Numbered from the stretch's first letter, positions 15,492 through 25,900 are shown. The stretch: 38,882 bases of DNA from Rickettsiales bacterium (GCA_022763105.1 JALEGK010000042.1:1-38882), one strand, 5' to 3'. Numbers and translations are program-made. The notes: generated by a model from the letters alone, not told the origin.

Positions 15492-16868
15492 TTAGGCTGC
15501 GGCTTCGTCTAGATTGTAGTCCTGAATTTTGCGATAGAGCGTTGAGCGTCCGATGCCCAATCGCTTAGCAACTTCCGTCATCTTGCCATTATAATGACGA
15601 ATCGCATAACGGATCATGTCGGCTTCTAGCTCGTCTATGGTGCGTACATTGCCATCACCATTGAGCACATTCACACGGCTTGATTGTTGCGATGCCTCTT
15701 GGATAAGCGGCGCCAACCCATCATTCTGTTCGAGCGTATTCAGCACGCCCAGATTGTGTTCAGCAAATGCGGTGACCACATGGCAGGATTGTACTTGTGG
15801 TTGGTCGCAATGATACAGCACATGCTGAATAATATGTTGCATTTCCACGTGATTACCCGGCCATTCATAAGATTGCATCAGGGTTAGTGCATCTTGGCTC
15901 CAGCTATAAACCGGGTAACGGCTGGTTTCACTTAAACGCCCAAGGTAATGATCTGCTAATAGATAGGTATCATTCTCACACTCACGAAGTGCAGGCATTG
16001 TGATGCTACTAGCCGTGATAAAATGGACAATCTTATCCACCGCAACCGAGGTGTTGCGCAGGAATGACTGACGGTCTGAGATACTGGTTGCCATCAATCG
16101 TGGGGCTTTGTCTTTGGCATTCGATTGCAGTGCTTGCAATGACTCTAGCACCAGCTCGCCTGCCTGATCGATATGCTTGATCAGCAATGTGCCACCGATT
16201 GCATCGAAGAATGCTTGCTGCAAGCCAGACATGGCTAGATCATCGCTTAAATATTTTTTGGGTTGAAAAACAACAAAGGGCTTTCCACTCAACTCACTAG
16301 AGCCATGAATCACACGAGCCAGACATTCTTTTCCGGTGCCACTCTCACCCTGAATAAAGATTGGGCGTCTGGTATGCATCAAGGCTTTTGCTTGTTTCTT
16401 CATGCTCGCAATCGCTGCGCTTTTGCCTACCAGATCAGGCAGCTGCATTTCATTATTTTGGAAACGACTCAGGCGGGCGACTTCTTTATCGAGGTTTGAG
16501 GCGCGTAGCACATTTTGAATCGATAATGATAATTGTGCGCGCGTGAACGGTTTAATCAGCACATCGCTTGCACCGGCCGCAATACATTCCTGCAGCTTAT
16601 CGCTTGATGCAGCACACATAACGATGATAGGCGTCTGTTTATCTGCGTAGCGGATTTTGCGGATGAGTTGTGCGCCATTCAAATCCATCATGGCGCTTTG
16701 CGTGATAATGGCATCCGGGACGGGCTGTAATTTGAGCATCAAACGCTCTAGCGCGTCTCGCGCTGAGGTTGCAATGAGCGTATGAAACCCATAATTTGTC
16801 CGAATGTGATTAGCGAGCTGAAGACCTTGATCTTCATTGTCGTCAACAACCAAGATGGTTTGTGGCAT
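15492..16868 (-). CDS. Degenerate NtrC-type response regulator with intact Fis DNA-binding domain
   Basis: A 458-residue protein laid out as receiver (1-122), AAA+ (about 145-355) and Fis-type helix-turn-helix (412-453). The ATG at 16868 has GGGAGGGG 7 bases upstream. The receiver keeps the acidic pair (VVDDN) and the Lys (LIKPF), but the phosphoacceptor Asp is Q57. The AAA+ domain keeps Walker A (GESGTGKE, 174-181) but lacks about 20 residues including the GAFTGA sigma-54 loop; Walker B is LLIKHID with K231-H232 instead of Asp-Glu; the arginine fingers and the sensor II Arg (WPGNHVEM) are gone. ATP hydrolysis and sigma-54 activation are not expected; DNA binding is. Confidence 0.85.
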   Translation of the reverse strand: MPQTILVVDDNEDQGLQLANHIRTNYGFHTLIATSARDALERLMLKLQPVPDAIITQSAMMDLNGAQLIRKIRYADKQTPIIVMCAASSDKLQECIAAGASDVLIKPFTRAQLSLSIQNVLRASNLDKEVARLSRFQNNEMQLPDLVGKSAAIASMKKQAKALMHTRRPIFIQGESGTGKECLARVIHGSSELSGKPFVVFQPKKYLSDDLAMSGLQQAFFDAIGGTLLIKHIDQAGELVLESLQALQSNAKDKAPRLMATSISDRQSFLRNTSVAVDKIVHFITASSITMPALRECENDTYLLADHYLGRLSETSRYPVYSWSQDALTLMQSYEWPGNHVEMQHIIQHVLYHCDQPQVQSCHVVTAFAEHNLGVLNTLEQNDGLAPLIQEASQQSSRVNVLNGDGNVRTIDELEADMIRYAIRHYNGKMTEVAKRLGIGRSTLYRKIQDYNLDEAAA

Positions 16869-16905
16869 ATCCAAACCCCTCCCGACATATCTAGTTGTTA
16901 TTGTC

Positions 16906-16939
16906 CTGATACAATACAATTTTGGATTGTATCAGTCAA
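16906..16939 (-). promoter_or_regulatory. Promoter with overlapping 10-bp perfect inverted repeat, NtrC-like gene
   Basis: On the minus strand TTGACT (16934-16939), a 17-base spacer and TATTGT (16911-16916) form a good sigma-70-type promoter. Perfect inverted arms CTGATACAAT (16906-16915) and ATTGTATCAG (16926-16935), 10 bases apart, cover the -10 and touch the -35. The 20-base centre spacing suits a Fis-type dimer. No T-run follows on either strand, so it is not a terminator for gmhA. Autorepression by the downstream regulator is inferred. Confidence 0.68.
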
Positions 16940-16993
16940 CCCAAAGATGAGGTGTGGATATAAATATAAACTTATTGGTTTATAAATCGCGCA

Positions 16994-17563
16994 TTAGAAG
17001 AGCTTCTCTTCCATAATTGCAACCAAAAGCTGAAGCACAAATATATGTGTTTCCTGAATATGGGCGGTAACGCTTGATGGAACCCAAATATTTGATTCCT
17101 GAACACTTAATTCTTTTCCCTTTTCGCCCGTTAGCACCGCGCGATACATCCCGCATTTTTTCGCCTCGTCCAGCGCGCGCAGGATATTTTGGCTGCTACC
17201 TGACGTTGAAATGGCTATTAGCAAGTCTCCCTCTCGCCCGTGGGCTTGGATTTGTCGTGCAAAGACCTCTTCAAAGCCGTAATCATTGCCGACTGCCGTC
17301 AGAATACCCGGGTCTGCGGTGAGCGCCATCGCCGGTAGCGCCTTGCGGTCATTGACGAATCGCCCGACCAACTCGCCAGCAAAATGCAACGCATCGCACG
17401 CGCTGCCGCCATTGCCACAGACTAATATTTTATTGCCCGACTTAATGCATTCAGCCGCTTTCTCACCCAATGCCGCAATCGCGTCGCGGTGCTGCTCTAC
17501 ACACCCTTGAATCGCATCAAGGTGCTTGGCGAGAGATTGATCGACAAGGTTGGCAGCACTCAT
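16994..17563 (-). CDS. gmhA: Sedoheptulose 7-phosphate isomerase
   Basis: A 189-residue SIS-domain isomerase, first enzyme of LPS heptose synthesis, making D-glycero-D-manno-heptose 7-phosphate from sedoheptulose 7-phosphate. Motifs include [47 protein letters not shown], the sugar-phosphate loop [11 protein letters not shown], and the C-terminal helix with [13 protein letters not shown] that carries catalytic Glu/His. The start overlaps the rpe stop as ATGA; sharing a transcript with rpe fits because both act on pentose/heptose phosphates. Confidence 0.94.
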   Translation of the reverse strand: MSAANLVDQSLAKHLDAIQGCVEQHRDAIAALGEKAAECIKSGNKILVCGNGGSACDALHFAGELVGRFVNDRKALPAMALTADPGILTAVGNDYGFEEVFARQIQAHGREGDLLIAISTSGSSQNILRALDEAKKCGMYRAVLTGEKGKELSVQESNIWVPSSVTAHIQETHIFVLQLLVAIMEEKLF

Positions 17564-18228
17564 GCGCCCTCACCTTTGAGCGTTGCGATATGCTCAGCAT
17601 AATGATCGGGACCGTCTTTAAATACGGCGGTGCCAGCGACCAGCACATCCGCACCCGCTTCAATGACTTGCTTGGCTGTTTCCGGATTAATCCCACCATC
17701 CACTTCTAAATCAATGGTTCGACCTGATGCATCAATCATCTGGCGCAGTGCTTCGATTTTAGGGAGCTGTGACGGGATAAATGCCTGACCACCAAAACCC
17801 GGATTGACCGACATCACCAAAATCAGATCGACCATATCGATGAGATATTCAATAGATGATGCTGGCGTTGCCGGACAGACCGAAATACCGGCCTTGATGC
17901 CATGCGCCTTAATGGCCTGCAGGCTGCGATGCGCATGCGGGCCTGCCTCTATATGTAGCGTGATAATGTCTGCGCCTGCATCGGCGAATGCATCGATCAT
18001 CGGATCGACTGGCTCGATCATCAAATGCACATCGAGCGGTTTATCGGTGTAGGAGCGAATCGCTTTCACTACCGCCGGACCAATGGTGAGGTTGGGCACG
18101 AAATGGCCGTCCATCACATCGACATGGATGTAATCAGCGCCTGCTTCGTCAATGGCGCGCACTTCCTCGCCCAGCCGCGCGAAATCGGCGGAAAGGATAG
18201 AAGGTGCAATGCGAATTGGTTGTTTCAT
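17560..18228 (-). CDS. rpe: Ribulose-phosphate 3-epimerase
   Basis: A 222-residue TIM-barrel enzyme that interconverts ribulose 5-phosphate and xylulose 5-phosphate in the pentose phosphate pathway. Motifs: [16 protein letters not shown] with the substrate Ser, [17 protein letters not shown] with the metal-binding His and catalytic Asp, [24 protein letters not shown], and [12 protein letters not shown] carrying the second catalytic Asp. It lies 35 bases after rsmB and is coupled to gmhA downstream. Confidence 0.97.
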   Translation of the reverse strand: MKQPIRIAPSILSADFARLGEEVRAIDEAGADYIHVDVMDGHFVPNLTIGPAVVKAIRSYTDKPLDVHLMIEPVDPMIDAFADAGADIITLHIEAGPHAHRSLQAIKAHGIKAGISVCPATPASSIEYLIDMVDLILVMSVNPGFGGQAFIPSQLPKIEALRQMIDASGRTIDLEVDGGINPETAKQVIEAGADVLVAGTAVFKDGPDHYAEHIATLKGEGA

Positions 18229-18263
18229 AATCTCTGCCTAGCACGGCTACTGGCGCGCTGCAA

Positions 18264-19562
18264 CTAACTGTTGGCGCTTTTGGTTAAGCGGGCGGCGAAA
18301 AACCCGTCCATCCCGCCTTCATGCAACGCTCGCTGCGGCAAGGTGCGTAGCATTCCGTCTTTTATCCATTGCTCGGGCATTTCATCTGCGTTGATGGGCA
18401 CGAGCGTGGCATCGGCGGTGCGATCTAGGAATGCGGCAATCTGGTCCTCGCCTTCGCAGGCATTGATGGCGCAGACGCAGTAAATCATGACACCGCCCGG
18501 CTGCAACCAGCCCCAGACATGGTCAAGCATGCGGCTTTGAATGGTTTGCATATGCTCGATGTCTTCGGGTGTTTTTTGATACAGCAAATCGGGGTGGCGG
18601 CGGATGGTGCCGGTTGCTGAGCATGGCGCATCAAGCAGAATGTGGCTATGTAGCTCCTCTGGCTGCCAGTCCATGACGTCAGAAATCACGGTTTCAGCTG
18701 ACATGTTCAGGCGCACCATATTCTCTTTGAAGCGCTTCATGCGGTTGCGCGAGCGATCAAGCGCCACCACTTCTGCGCCCAGCGAGATGAGTTGCGCGGT
18801 CTTACCACCCGGAGCGGCACAGACATCGAGCACCGTCTGGCCCGCCACATCGCCTAGCAATTGCACAGGCAAACTGGCGGCCACATCTTGCACCCACCAT
18901 GCGCCTTCGTCATAGCCATCCATCGATTGTACTGGCTGGTTGGGCAAGCGTAGCACATGGTCATTGATAGCGTGCGCCTCTAATTTTATGGCCCACACAT
19001 CGACATCCTGCGGCACATATATATCGAGTGGCGGTTCTAACATTTGCGCGGTTGCTATTGCGTGCACTGTCTCTTCGCCGTAATGCTCGGCCCATTCCTG
19101 CCAGAGCCAATCGGGAAGGCTCACCCTAGCCGCATCAATGGCGGCGAAGTCCTTCTCGCCCTCGCGCACAACACGGTTAAGAATCGCATTGACCAGCTTG
19201 CTTTGACGCCCAACGCCGACAGCACGCGCCAGCTCAACCGAGGTATGTACTGCCGCATGGGCGGGAGTTTGCAAAATCAGCAACTGCACCGCGCCCACTC
19301 GCAGCACATGTAATAGCTCTGGTTTTTGCTCGGCATAAGGCTGGCTTAGATAGCCCTCTAGCAGCGCGTCAATCGCGCGGCCATAACGCAAGGTCTGCAT
19401 AAGCAGGATACGTGCAAAGCCACGATCCGAGCCGCTTAGGCCCACCTCATCGAGATGTTCGATCGCGACATCCAGCGGCATTTGCTTGTCTATCACACGT
19501 TGCAGCATGGCAATGGCTGCTTTGCGGCTTTTTAGGGCGTCGGTCATTTGGTTTATATCCAT
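18264..19562 (-). CDS. rsmB: 16S rRNA m5C967 methyltransferase RsmB
   Basis: A 432-residue protein with an N-terminal NusB-like RNA-binding domain (about residues 8-140) and a C-terminal SAM methyltransferase. The SAM motif is VLDVCAAPGGKTAQL (near 242-256), the two catalytic cysteines lie in LLDAPCSATGTIRRHPD and YCVCAINACEGEDQI, where the usual TC is VC. It methylates C967 of 16S rRNA in E. coli. Met6 is an alternative start and no strong ribosome site is seen at either. It heads rsmB-rpe-gmhA and is divergent from the DUF1674 gene. Confidence 0.92.
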   Translation of the reverse strand: MDINQMTDALKSRKAAIAMLQRVIDKQMPLDVAIEHLDEVGLSGSDRGFARILLMQTLRYGRAIDALLEGYLSQPYAEQKPELLHVLRVGAVQLLILQTPAHAAVHTSVELARAVGVGRQSKLVNAILNRVVREGEKDFAAIDAARVSLPDWLWQEWAEHYGEETVHAIATAQMLEPPLDIYVPQDVDVWAIKLEAHAINDHVLRLPNQPVQSMDGYDEGAWWVQDVAASLPVQLLGDVAGQTVLDVCAAPGGKTAQLISLGAEVVALDRSRNRMKRFKENMVRLNMSAETVISDVMDWQPEELHSHILLDAPCSATGTIRRHPDLLYQKTPEDIEHMQTIQSRMLDHVWGWLQPGGVMIYCVCAINACEGEDQIAAFLDRTADATLVPINADEMPEQWIKDGMLRTLPQRALHEGGMDGFFAARLTKSANS

Positions 19563-19626
19563 TGGTTTTTTCTAGCGTTCATACCGGGTGTATGGCAGGA
19601 TGCCCAGCAAAAAGGACAGTAATTTC

Positions 19627-19779
19627 ATGAATGAGCCTAAATCACCCAAATCAGAAGACACCCATAAGCCCGCCCCTGAAGACTCGGATGATCGCGCGGA
19701 AGAGATTGGCGGCAGCGACAAGCCCGACCCTGTACGCTATGGCGATTGGGAAATTGGCGGCAAATGTGTTGATTTTTAG
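19627..19779 (+). CDS. DUF1674 (SDHAF4-like) small protein
   Basis: A 50-residue protein whose first half is polar and probably disordered and whose C-terminus is the DUF1674 signature RYGDWEIGGKCVDF. The mitochondrial relative SDHAF4 helps assemble succinate dehydrogenase by protecting the flavinylated SdhA subunit; the same role is plausible here. AAGGA lies 10 bases before the ATG. It is widely found as a short gene next to rsmB in alphaproteobacteria. It ends 14 bases before the glycosyltransferase. Confidence 0.85.
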   Translation: MNEPKSPKSEDTHKPAPEDSDDRAEEIGGSDKPDPVRYGDWEIGGKCVDF

Positions 19780-19793
19780 GTGTGGGCGAACGC

Positions 19794-20909
19794 ATGGCTG
19801 AGATAAAGATTGCAACGATTCTGCCTGCGCGCGAAGGGTTCAGCCCGAAAGCCTTTGGTGCCATTAGCCTGACCATCCGCGATTTTATTGACCGCAGTGC
19901 TTACAAAAACACCTCTTATACCTATGGCTTGGTCGATGCGCCGGCCTTTGACGGGTTTCATTATCAACCGCTCACGCTTAAGCGTCGCTGGTATGAACCG
20001 CAAACGCGCGCTTATGTGCGCGAAGTGCTAGCAGCATTGAAAACGCAGCCGGTGGATTTGGTTGAGGTGCATAACCGTCCGAACATTGCGCTGCAATTAG
20101 CTTCTAAGCAATCCACTCCTGTCGCACTGTTTTTGCATAATGATCCACAGGAAATGAAATGTGCAAGACAGGCATCCGCACGCGAGAAATTGCTGCAATC
20201 ATGCACCGCGATTTACTGCATCAGCGATTACATTCGCAACCGATTGCTAGAGGGATGCTCTGGCGATGCGTCGCATGTGCATGTGGTGCATGGCGGTATT
20301 GATGTGCCTGCACGCCCGGTCGCAAAGGTGCCACAGATTTTGTATGTCGGCCGCATGACACCGAATAAAGGCGCACTAGAATATGCGGAAGCATTGGCGC
20401 AGACTCTACCCCATTACCCTGAATGGAAAGGGGTGATGGCTGGTGGGCGACGCCATCAGGTAACCGAATCTTTGTGCCCGTATGAGCAAAAGATTTACGC
20501 GCAGATGGACGCCTTGGACGCACAAGCCATTCATCACGGCTTTTTACCTTACGCGGAAACGTTAGAGTGTTTTGCCAAAGCATCGATTGTTGTGGTGCCA
20601 TCGATGTGGGATGAGCCTTATGGCCGCACCGCACTTGAGGCGATTGCGCATGGCTGCGCACTCGTTACATCTGGTCGTGGTGGGTTGGCCGAGATTGTTT
20701 CTGATTGTGGTATCGTATTAGAGGACGTCACACCGCAGCATATTAGCAAAGCATTATGCATATTGCTTGATGACCCTAAGACGTTAGAGGATTTCCAGAA
20801 TAAAGGGTATGAGCGTGCGCAAGCCTTCACGCTGGATGAATGCAGCGCACGATTAGATCGCATTCGCGAGACAACATTAAACGTCAGAAAGTCACAGCAT
20901 GCCGCCTAA
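19794..20909 (+). CDS. GT4-family glycosyltransferase
   Basis: A 371-residue GT-B glycosyltransferase, probably building LPS or capsule glycan at the cytoplasmic face of the membrane. The N-domain has VDLVEVHNRPNIAL and a His in LFLHND; the C-domain begins IDVPARPVAKVPQILYVGRMTPNKG and has the donor motif SMWDEPYGRTALEAIAHGCALVTS with the EX7E glutamates, then GGLAEIV. I prefer the ATG at 19794; a GTG at 19782 gives four more residues. The 3' end overlaps the O-antigen ligase gene by 11 bases. Donor and acceptor sugars cannot be deduced. Confidence 0.88.
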   Translation: MAEIKIATILPAREGFSPKAFGAISLTIRDFIDRSAYKNTSYTYGLVDAPAFDGFHYQPLTLKRRWYEPQTRAYVREVLAALKTQPVDLVEVHNRPNIALQLASKQSTPVALFLHNDPQEMKCARQASAREKLLQSCTAIYCISDYIRNRLLEGCSGDASHVHVVHGGIDVPARPVAKVPQILYVGRMTPNKGALEYAEALAQTLPHYPEWKGVMAGGRRHQVTESLCPYEQKIYAQMDALDAQAIHHGFLPYAETLECFAKASIVVVPSMWDEPYGRTALEAIAHGCALVTSGRGGLAEIVSDCGIVLEDVTPQHISKALCILLDDPKTLEDFQNKGYERAQAFTLDECSARLDRIRETTLNVRKSQHAA

Positions 20910-22158
20910 GCCCCACACAGAAGAATCGGTGCTATTACAACGCATGCATTTGATTGCAGCATGGTCGACCATTCTGATTCCGATTGCCTGCGCGGTCAGT
21001 CGGGCGGCAGCCGATGGGCTGTTGATTCTGGTCGCTGTTTTGTTTTTAGTCAGCAGCGCGATTAGGCGTGACTTTTCTTGGGCGCGTGAGAGTTGGGTTG
21101 CATTGCTGCTAATATTGTGGGCTTACCTAGTGGCGCGCGGCATCTTCACAGCAGAGATGAAAAGCGCCCTGTCACGTGCAGGAGCGTGGGTGCGGTTTCC
21201 GGTCTTTACCGCCGCAATCTGTTTCTGGGTATTGCGCGATCCGGTATGGTTTAAAAAACTGATTATCAGCTTATCAATTGCCGTTGGGTTTATGCTGATT
21301 GATACCGGCATACAATATATTGCGGGCATAGAGTTACTCGGACGAGAGCCTTATCCGGGGGATGGAAGTCCGCGCCTGACCGGTCCGTTCAGTTCGCCAC
21401 GCATTGGCATTATGCTGATCTGGATGAGCATTCCTGTGCTGGCATATTGGCTGGTTTCTGATAGCGGGCAGATGCGCAACGGGCGCACATTGGCAATGGG
21501 TGTCGCCTATACGTTATTGTTGGTCGTGATCGTCTTTATTACCGGCGAGCGCATGGCGTTTTTGTTAACCGGCCTTGCCTTTGTCATCGCGTTCTTCTTG
21601 CTGCCTATCCCCAAGAAATGGTTGTTGCTAATGGGTGGTATTGCTGCAGCATTAGTGATCGGCATGGCGACGCTTAATCCCGGTCTTGTGCAGCGTCAGA
21701 TGAAATCAACCGAGCATGTCGTCAGTGAATTTAGCGGCTCGCATTACGGCCAAATCTGGGGCAGCGCGATTGCCATGTTTAAGGCGCATCCGATTGTCGG
21801 TGTTGGGCCCAAGCAATTCCGCGCGCGATGCCCAGAACCGGCATTCGGCCCGCTCGACCAGCTAGAGATTCGCTGCAATCTGCATCCGCATAATATGTAT
21901 TTAGAGTGGGCTGTTGAATCCGGCATGATTGGATTGGCACTTTTTGCGGGCGCTTTTGTGTTGCTGATTCGCCGCGCTTTAGCCGACTTCCCAACATTAA
22001 AATTACAGCCCGTTTATTTAGGGCTGCTCATCACCCTATGCATCAGGCTATGGCCTTTGGCTTCTACCACCGGATTTTTCACCGCATGGTCTGCCGTACC
22101 ATTTTGGTTAGTGGTTGGCTGGCTGTTGGCATTCTCTTACCAACATGGTAAAAAATAG
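20899..22158 (+). CDS. O-antigen ligase-like membrane protein (Wzy_C)
   Basis: A 419-residue multi-pass inner-membrane protein with about eleven hydrophobic helices. It has the O-antigen ligase/polymerase signature: a periplasmic segment with GDGSPRLTGPFSSPRIG near residues 155-170, a transmembrane ITGERMAFL, then the large loop with FKAHPIVGVGPKQFRARCP and HPHNMYLEWAVESGMIGLALF. Proteins of this family either ligate O-antigen to lipid A-core (WaaL) or polymerise it (Wzy); sequence alone does not decide. It overlaps the glycosyltransferase gene, so the two are probably co-translated and share a pathway. Confidence 0.85.
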   Translation: MPPKPHTEESVLLQRMHLIAAWSTILIPIACAVSRAAADGLLILVAVLFLVSSAIRRDFSWARESWVALLLILWAYLVARGIFTAEMKSALSRAGAWVRFPVFTAAICFWVLRDPVWFKKLIISLSIAVGFMLIDTGIQYIAGIELLGREPYPGDGSPRLTGPFSSPRIGIMLIWMSIPVLAYWLVSDSGQMRNGRTLAMGVAYTLLLVVIVFITGERMAFLLTGLAFVIAFFLLPIPKKWLLLMGGIAAALVIGMATLNPGLVQRQMKSTEHVVSEFSGSHYGQIWGSAIAMFKAHPIVGVGPKQFRARCPEPAFGPLDQLEIRCNLHPHNMYLEWAVESGMIGLALFAGAFVLLIRRALADFPTLKLQPVYLGLLITLCIRLWPLASTTGFFTAWSAVPFWLVVGWLLAFSYQHGKK

Positions 22159-22162
22159 CGCG

Positions 22163-22933
22163 ATGATTATTTTGCTCTCACCTTCTAAAACACTGGATAT
22201 GGAGTCGGATACTCCATTGAAGCTGCCATGCAGCGAACCCGCCTTGCTAAGTGAATCGAAGAAGCTGATCACCCAAGCGCGCAAATTGAGCATGGCCGAT
22301 ATTAAAGGGCTGATGAAAATAAGTGATAAGCTGGCCGAGTTAAATTTCGATCGCTTCAAGCGATTCAAAACGCCCTTCTCAAATGATAATGCCAAACCCG
22401 CTATGTATGCCTTTAAAGGTGATGTGTATGACGGGCTGGATGCAGAGAGTTTAAGCAAGGGTGATGTGCAATATGCCAATAAGCATCTGCGGATTTTATC
22501 GGGCCTTTATGGCGTGCTGCGCCCGCTTGATTTAATGCAAGCCTACCGCTTGGAGATGGGCATTAAACTCGCCAATCCGAAAGGCAAAGACCTGTATCAG
22601 TTTTGGGGCGATCAAGTTTCTGCAGAGTTAAATGCTGCAGCAAAATCGGCCAAGACTGATTGCGTCATCAATCTGGCATCGAATGAATATTTTAAAGCCG
22701 TCGACAAAGAGACGATTAAAGGCACCATCATTACGCCCGTTTTTAAAGAAAAGAAAGGCAATGGCTATAAGATCATTGGCCTGATGGCTAAGCGTGCACG
22801 GGGCAAGATGGCGCGCTGGATTATTGAGAATAAAATAGAATCATCAGATGAGCTGATCCGCTTTAATGTGGATGGGTATGCATATGATCCTGAAGATTCC
22901 ACAACTGACATGCTCGTCTTTAAACGCGCGTAA
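22163..22933 (+). CDS. yaaA: Peroxide stress protein YaaA
   Basis: A 256-residue DUF328/UPF0246 protein. In E. coli YaaA lowers free iron during hydrogen peroxide stress and binds DNA. The start at 22163 gives the family N-terminus MIILLSPSKTLDMES; an upstream frame of 16 codons inside the previous gene is discarded. Conserved stretches include SDKLAELNFDRFKRF, YAFKGDVYDGLDA, LRILSGLYGVLRPLDLMQAYRLEMG and NLASNEYFKAV, and the C-terminal KRARGKMARWIIEN. It starts 4 bases after the O-antigen ligase stop and has only a weak ribosome site. Confidence 0.93.
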   Translation: MIILLSPSKTLDMESDTPLKLPCSEPALLSESKKLITQARKLSMADIKGLMKISDKLAELNFDRFKRFKTPFSNDNAKPAMYAFKGDVYDGLDAESLSKGDVQYANKHLRILSGLYGVLRPLDLMQAYRLEMGIKLANPKGKDLYQFWGDQVSAELNAAAKSAKTDCVINLASNEYFKAVDKETIKGTIITPVFKEKKGNGYKIIGLMAKRARGKMARWIIENKIESSDELIRFNVDGYAYDPEDSTTDMLVFKRA

Positions 22934-22967
22934 ATAAAACGTTTCGGTGCAATAGGGAGCGCATCGT

Positions 22968-25900
22968 ATGGACACATTATTTTATCATGAAAGTGGCTTG
23001 CCGCAGGATGCCGTTTTGCTATCGCAGGATGCATCGCTTGTGGTGTTATGTTTTATCACCGCCGTATTATGTAGCGCTGCGGCGATGGAGTTCTTAGGCA
23101 ACTCGCAGACGCTAGCCACCAAAGCCAAACGCTGGCAGATTGTTTTTACCACTGGCTTATTTACAGCTGCTATTTGTTTGTGTCATAGCCTTGGGTTGTT
23201 GGCGATTAAAGTGCCGCTACCCGTCGAGTTTAATCCGCAGCATATTGGCTATGAATGGTCTGGCGTGTTTGTGCTGTGCCTGATTGGCAGTGCACTTTTA
23301 CAGAACCGACCCGTCTCTTTTTCACGCATTGCGTTGGCGTCGGTCGTTTTGGTTGCTGCTACAAGTTATGTGCAGATCAACTCATTGCAAAATTACATTG
23401 CCGGTGACTTTGTGCGCATTCCGTTCTCCGCTTTTCTTGGCTCTATTATTCTTTCCTATTTGCTAATTTGCTTTGGGCTATGGAATGTGTTCCATAGCAG
23501 CATTGTTACCGATAATCTGCATTTCCAGCGCAATCTGGTGAGTGTGTGCCTAATAGGCGCCGCCTTTACACTGCAGCATATTATGTTGGTGCAGAACAGC
23601 TTTGCGCTGCCCGGTTGGGAAAGCCATGTTGACTCGTTGGCCGACTTGCTTCAGGTCATCATTATTCATGTGATCATGTCTGCTTTGTTTGTGCTGGGTG
23701 GCATATTATTGCGCTTCAGACTATCCAGCCAAACGCAGCATAAAGTCAGCCAGCAAACGCTCAAACGTTGGCACTTTTTGTATCATGTGATGGCTGCGGT
23801 GACATTTCTGGCTGTTGCCTTCAGCCTATATACCAACCAGCAATTAAGTCAACTTCACGAAAAATCTATCACGGCAGAATCGATTTGGGAGCAGGTTTAC
23901 CAACGCTCAGCGCGCATTTTAAATGCGGCACATCGGGTGCAGCGCATTGTGCGACTGGATGAGGCATCTACCGTGCATAGCGCGCTCGATGAAGCATCGT
24001 CGGTATTGATGAGCGCAACAGATGAGTTGGAGAAAGACATTCATGTCTTTGACCCATATACAAAAGACAATGTGCTAAGCGATGATATCGCTGCCATTGT
24101 AACACACGCACGCCATTACGTTGCCATGCTGGATGATATAGAGCAGCTCAATAATGACACGCTGTTTCCGATTTATGATCAATTGCTGTTAGCCGTAAAT
24201 ACACTTGAGCAAGACCTGTTTGCTGCGCATCGTGAAGTGCGCATGGTCGATACTAAATATACCGAGTTTTTCTCTAGCATCGAATATGCGATTGGCGGCA
24301 TCACGCTCGCCATGATTGCGATGGTTATTATTTACGGTCGTAAGATGACGCAACGCGCGATGGAAGATGAGCTGGCTCGCCGTGAATCTGAAAAAGCTTA
24401 CATGGAAGCCAAGGAAATTGCCGAGCGGGCGAACCGTGCCAAAAGTGACTTCCTAGCTACCATGAGCCATGAGATTCGCACCCCGATGAATGGTATTATC
24501 GGCATGGCTGATCTGCTTGGCTCCAGTGAGTTAGATACCAAACAGCGTATTCAACTCAATGTCATTCAGACTTCTAGTAATGCCATGCTGGAGCTTATCA
24601 ATGATATTCTTGATTTCTCTAAGATCGAGGCAGGCGAGTTACGACTCGAAGAAATTCCATTCTCCTTGCGTCATGTGATCGAAGATATTGGTGATATGCT
24701 CTCGCTTCGTGCAGAGCAAAATGGCGTGGAGTTTCTTATTCGCGTTGACCCAAGGCTTCCCGATATGGTCATTGGCGACCCTACACGCTTCCGTCAGATT
24801 TTGATTAACCTGGTGGGTAACGCGACCAAATTTACCGAGAGCGGTCACATTCTATTGCATGTCTCCCGTGTGAAAAATGATGTCGAAAACGCGCATATTT
24901 ATGTCGAAGTGCAAGATACCGGGATTGGTATTGCCGAGGAAAAACTCAACACAATCTTTAGCCGTTTCCAACAGGAAGACACCTCCTCTACCCGCAAATA
25001 TGGCGGCACGGGGCTTGGGCTTAGTATCACGCAGAAGCTAGTCGAGCTAATGGGTGGCAAGATTGGCATTCGTAGTATTAAGGGCGAAGGCTCAACCTTC
25101 TGGTTCAAACTGGTATTGCCAATTGCCGATGTCACTTCGAAGAAGCTGATCAACCCACAAAAGCTGTTGGGGCTGAAACTGATGGTGATAGATGATCTGC
25201 CAGTTAGCGCTCAAATTGTGCGCGAAATGGTCGAACATTATTTCGCCGAGTGTGAAATCTTCCATGATTATGATAAAGCGCTGAAAGCATTGATGGATGC
25301 CAAGCAGACGCATGAGCCATTTCATATTGTCATGCTGAATCATCAGGCACGCGATGAAGAAAGCTTAGAGTTTGCTCAGAATGTCCGCCAAAGCCCAACC
25401 ATTGCCAACACGGCTTTGGTATGCATGCAGACCGCTTCTAAACCGGGTGAAGCACAGGAAATTCGCAAAGCCGGATTTAATGGCTTTGTTACCAAACCCG
25501 TGCGCTTGGAAGCGCTGATCGATGTGATGTGCTTGTGCTGGGATGAACATAAAGAGCAGAAGAGTTATCTCATTACCAAACACACCGTCGATGAAGCACG
25601 CGAAGACGCGCCGCGCCATGTGCAAGACAAAGCAGTGCCAGAGACAAATGAAAGCAGTGCCAGCAAACTGCATGTGCTGGTCGTAGAGGATAATGACGTG
25701 AACCGCTTAGTGGCGGAAACTATGTTAACCAAGCTTGGTTGTAGCTGCGATATGGCTGAAGATGGGCTTTTGGGGCTGAATAAGATTCGCGATGACGGCA
25801 GCTATGACCTGATTCTCACCGATATTCATATGCCTAACATGAATGGGGTGGAAATGGCCGAGGCGGTCCATGAGATTGTGCCTGACGTGCCAATTATTGC

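Noticed and set aside
15492..16868. Pseudogene call for the NtrC-like gene
   Set aside because: The frame is intact over 458 codons with a good ribosome site, promoter and conserved Fis domain, so selective change of function is more likely than decay.
16906..16935. Inverted repeat read as a gmhA terminator
   Set aside because: No T-run follows on the minus strand and it overlaps a good promoter, so an operator is more likely.
19782..19793. GTG start for the GT4 glycosyltransferase
   Set aside because: AGG is only 1-2 bases away from this GTG, too close for a ribosome site; the ATG at 19794 is preferred.
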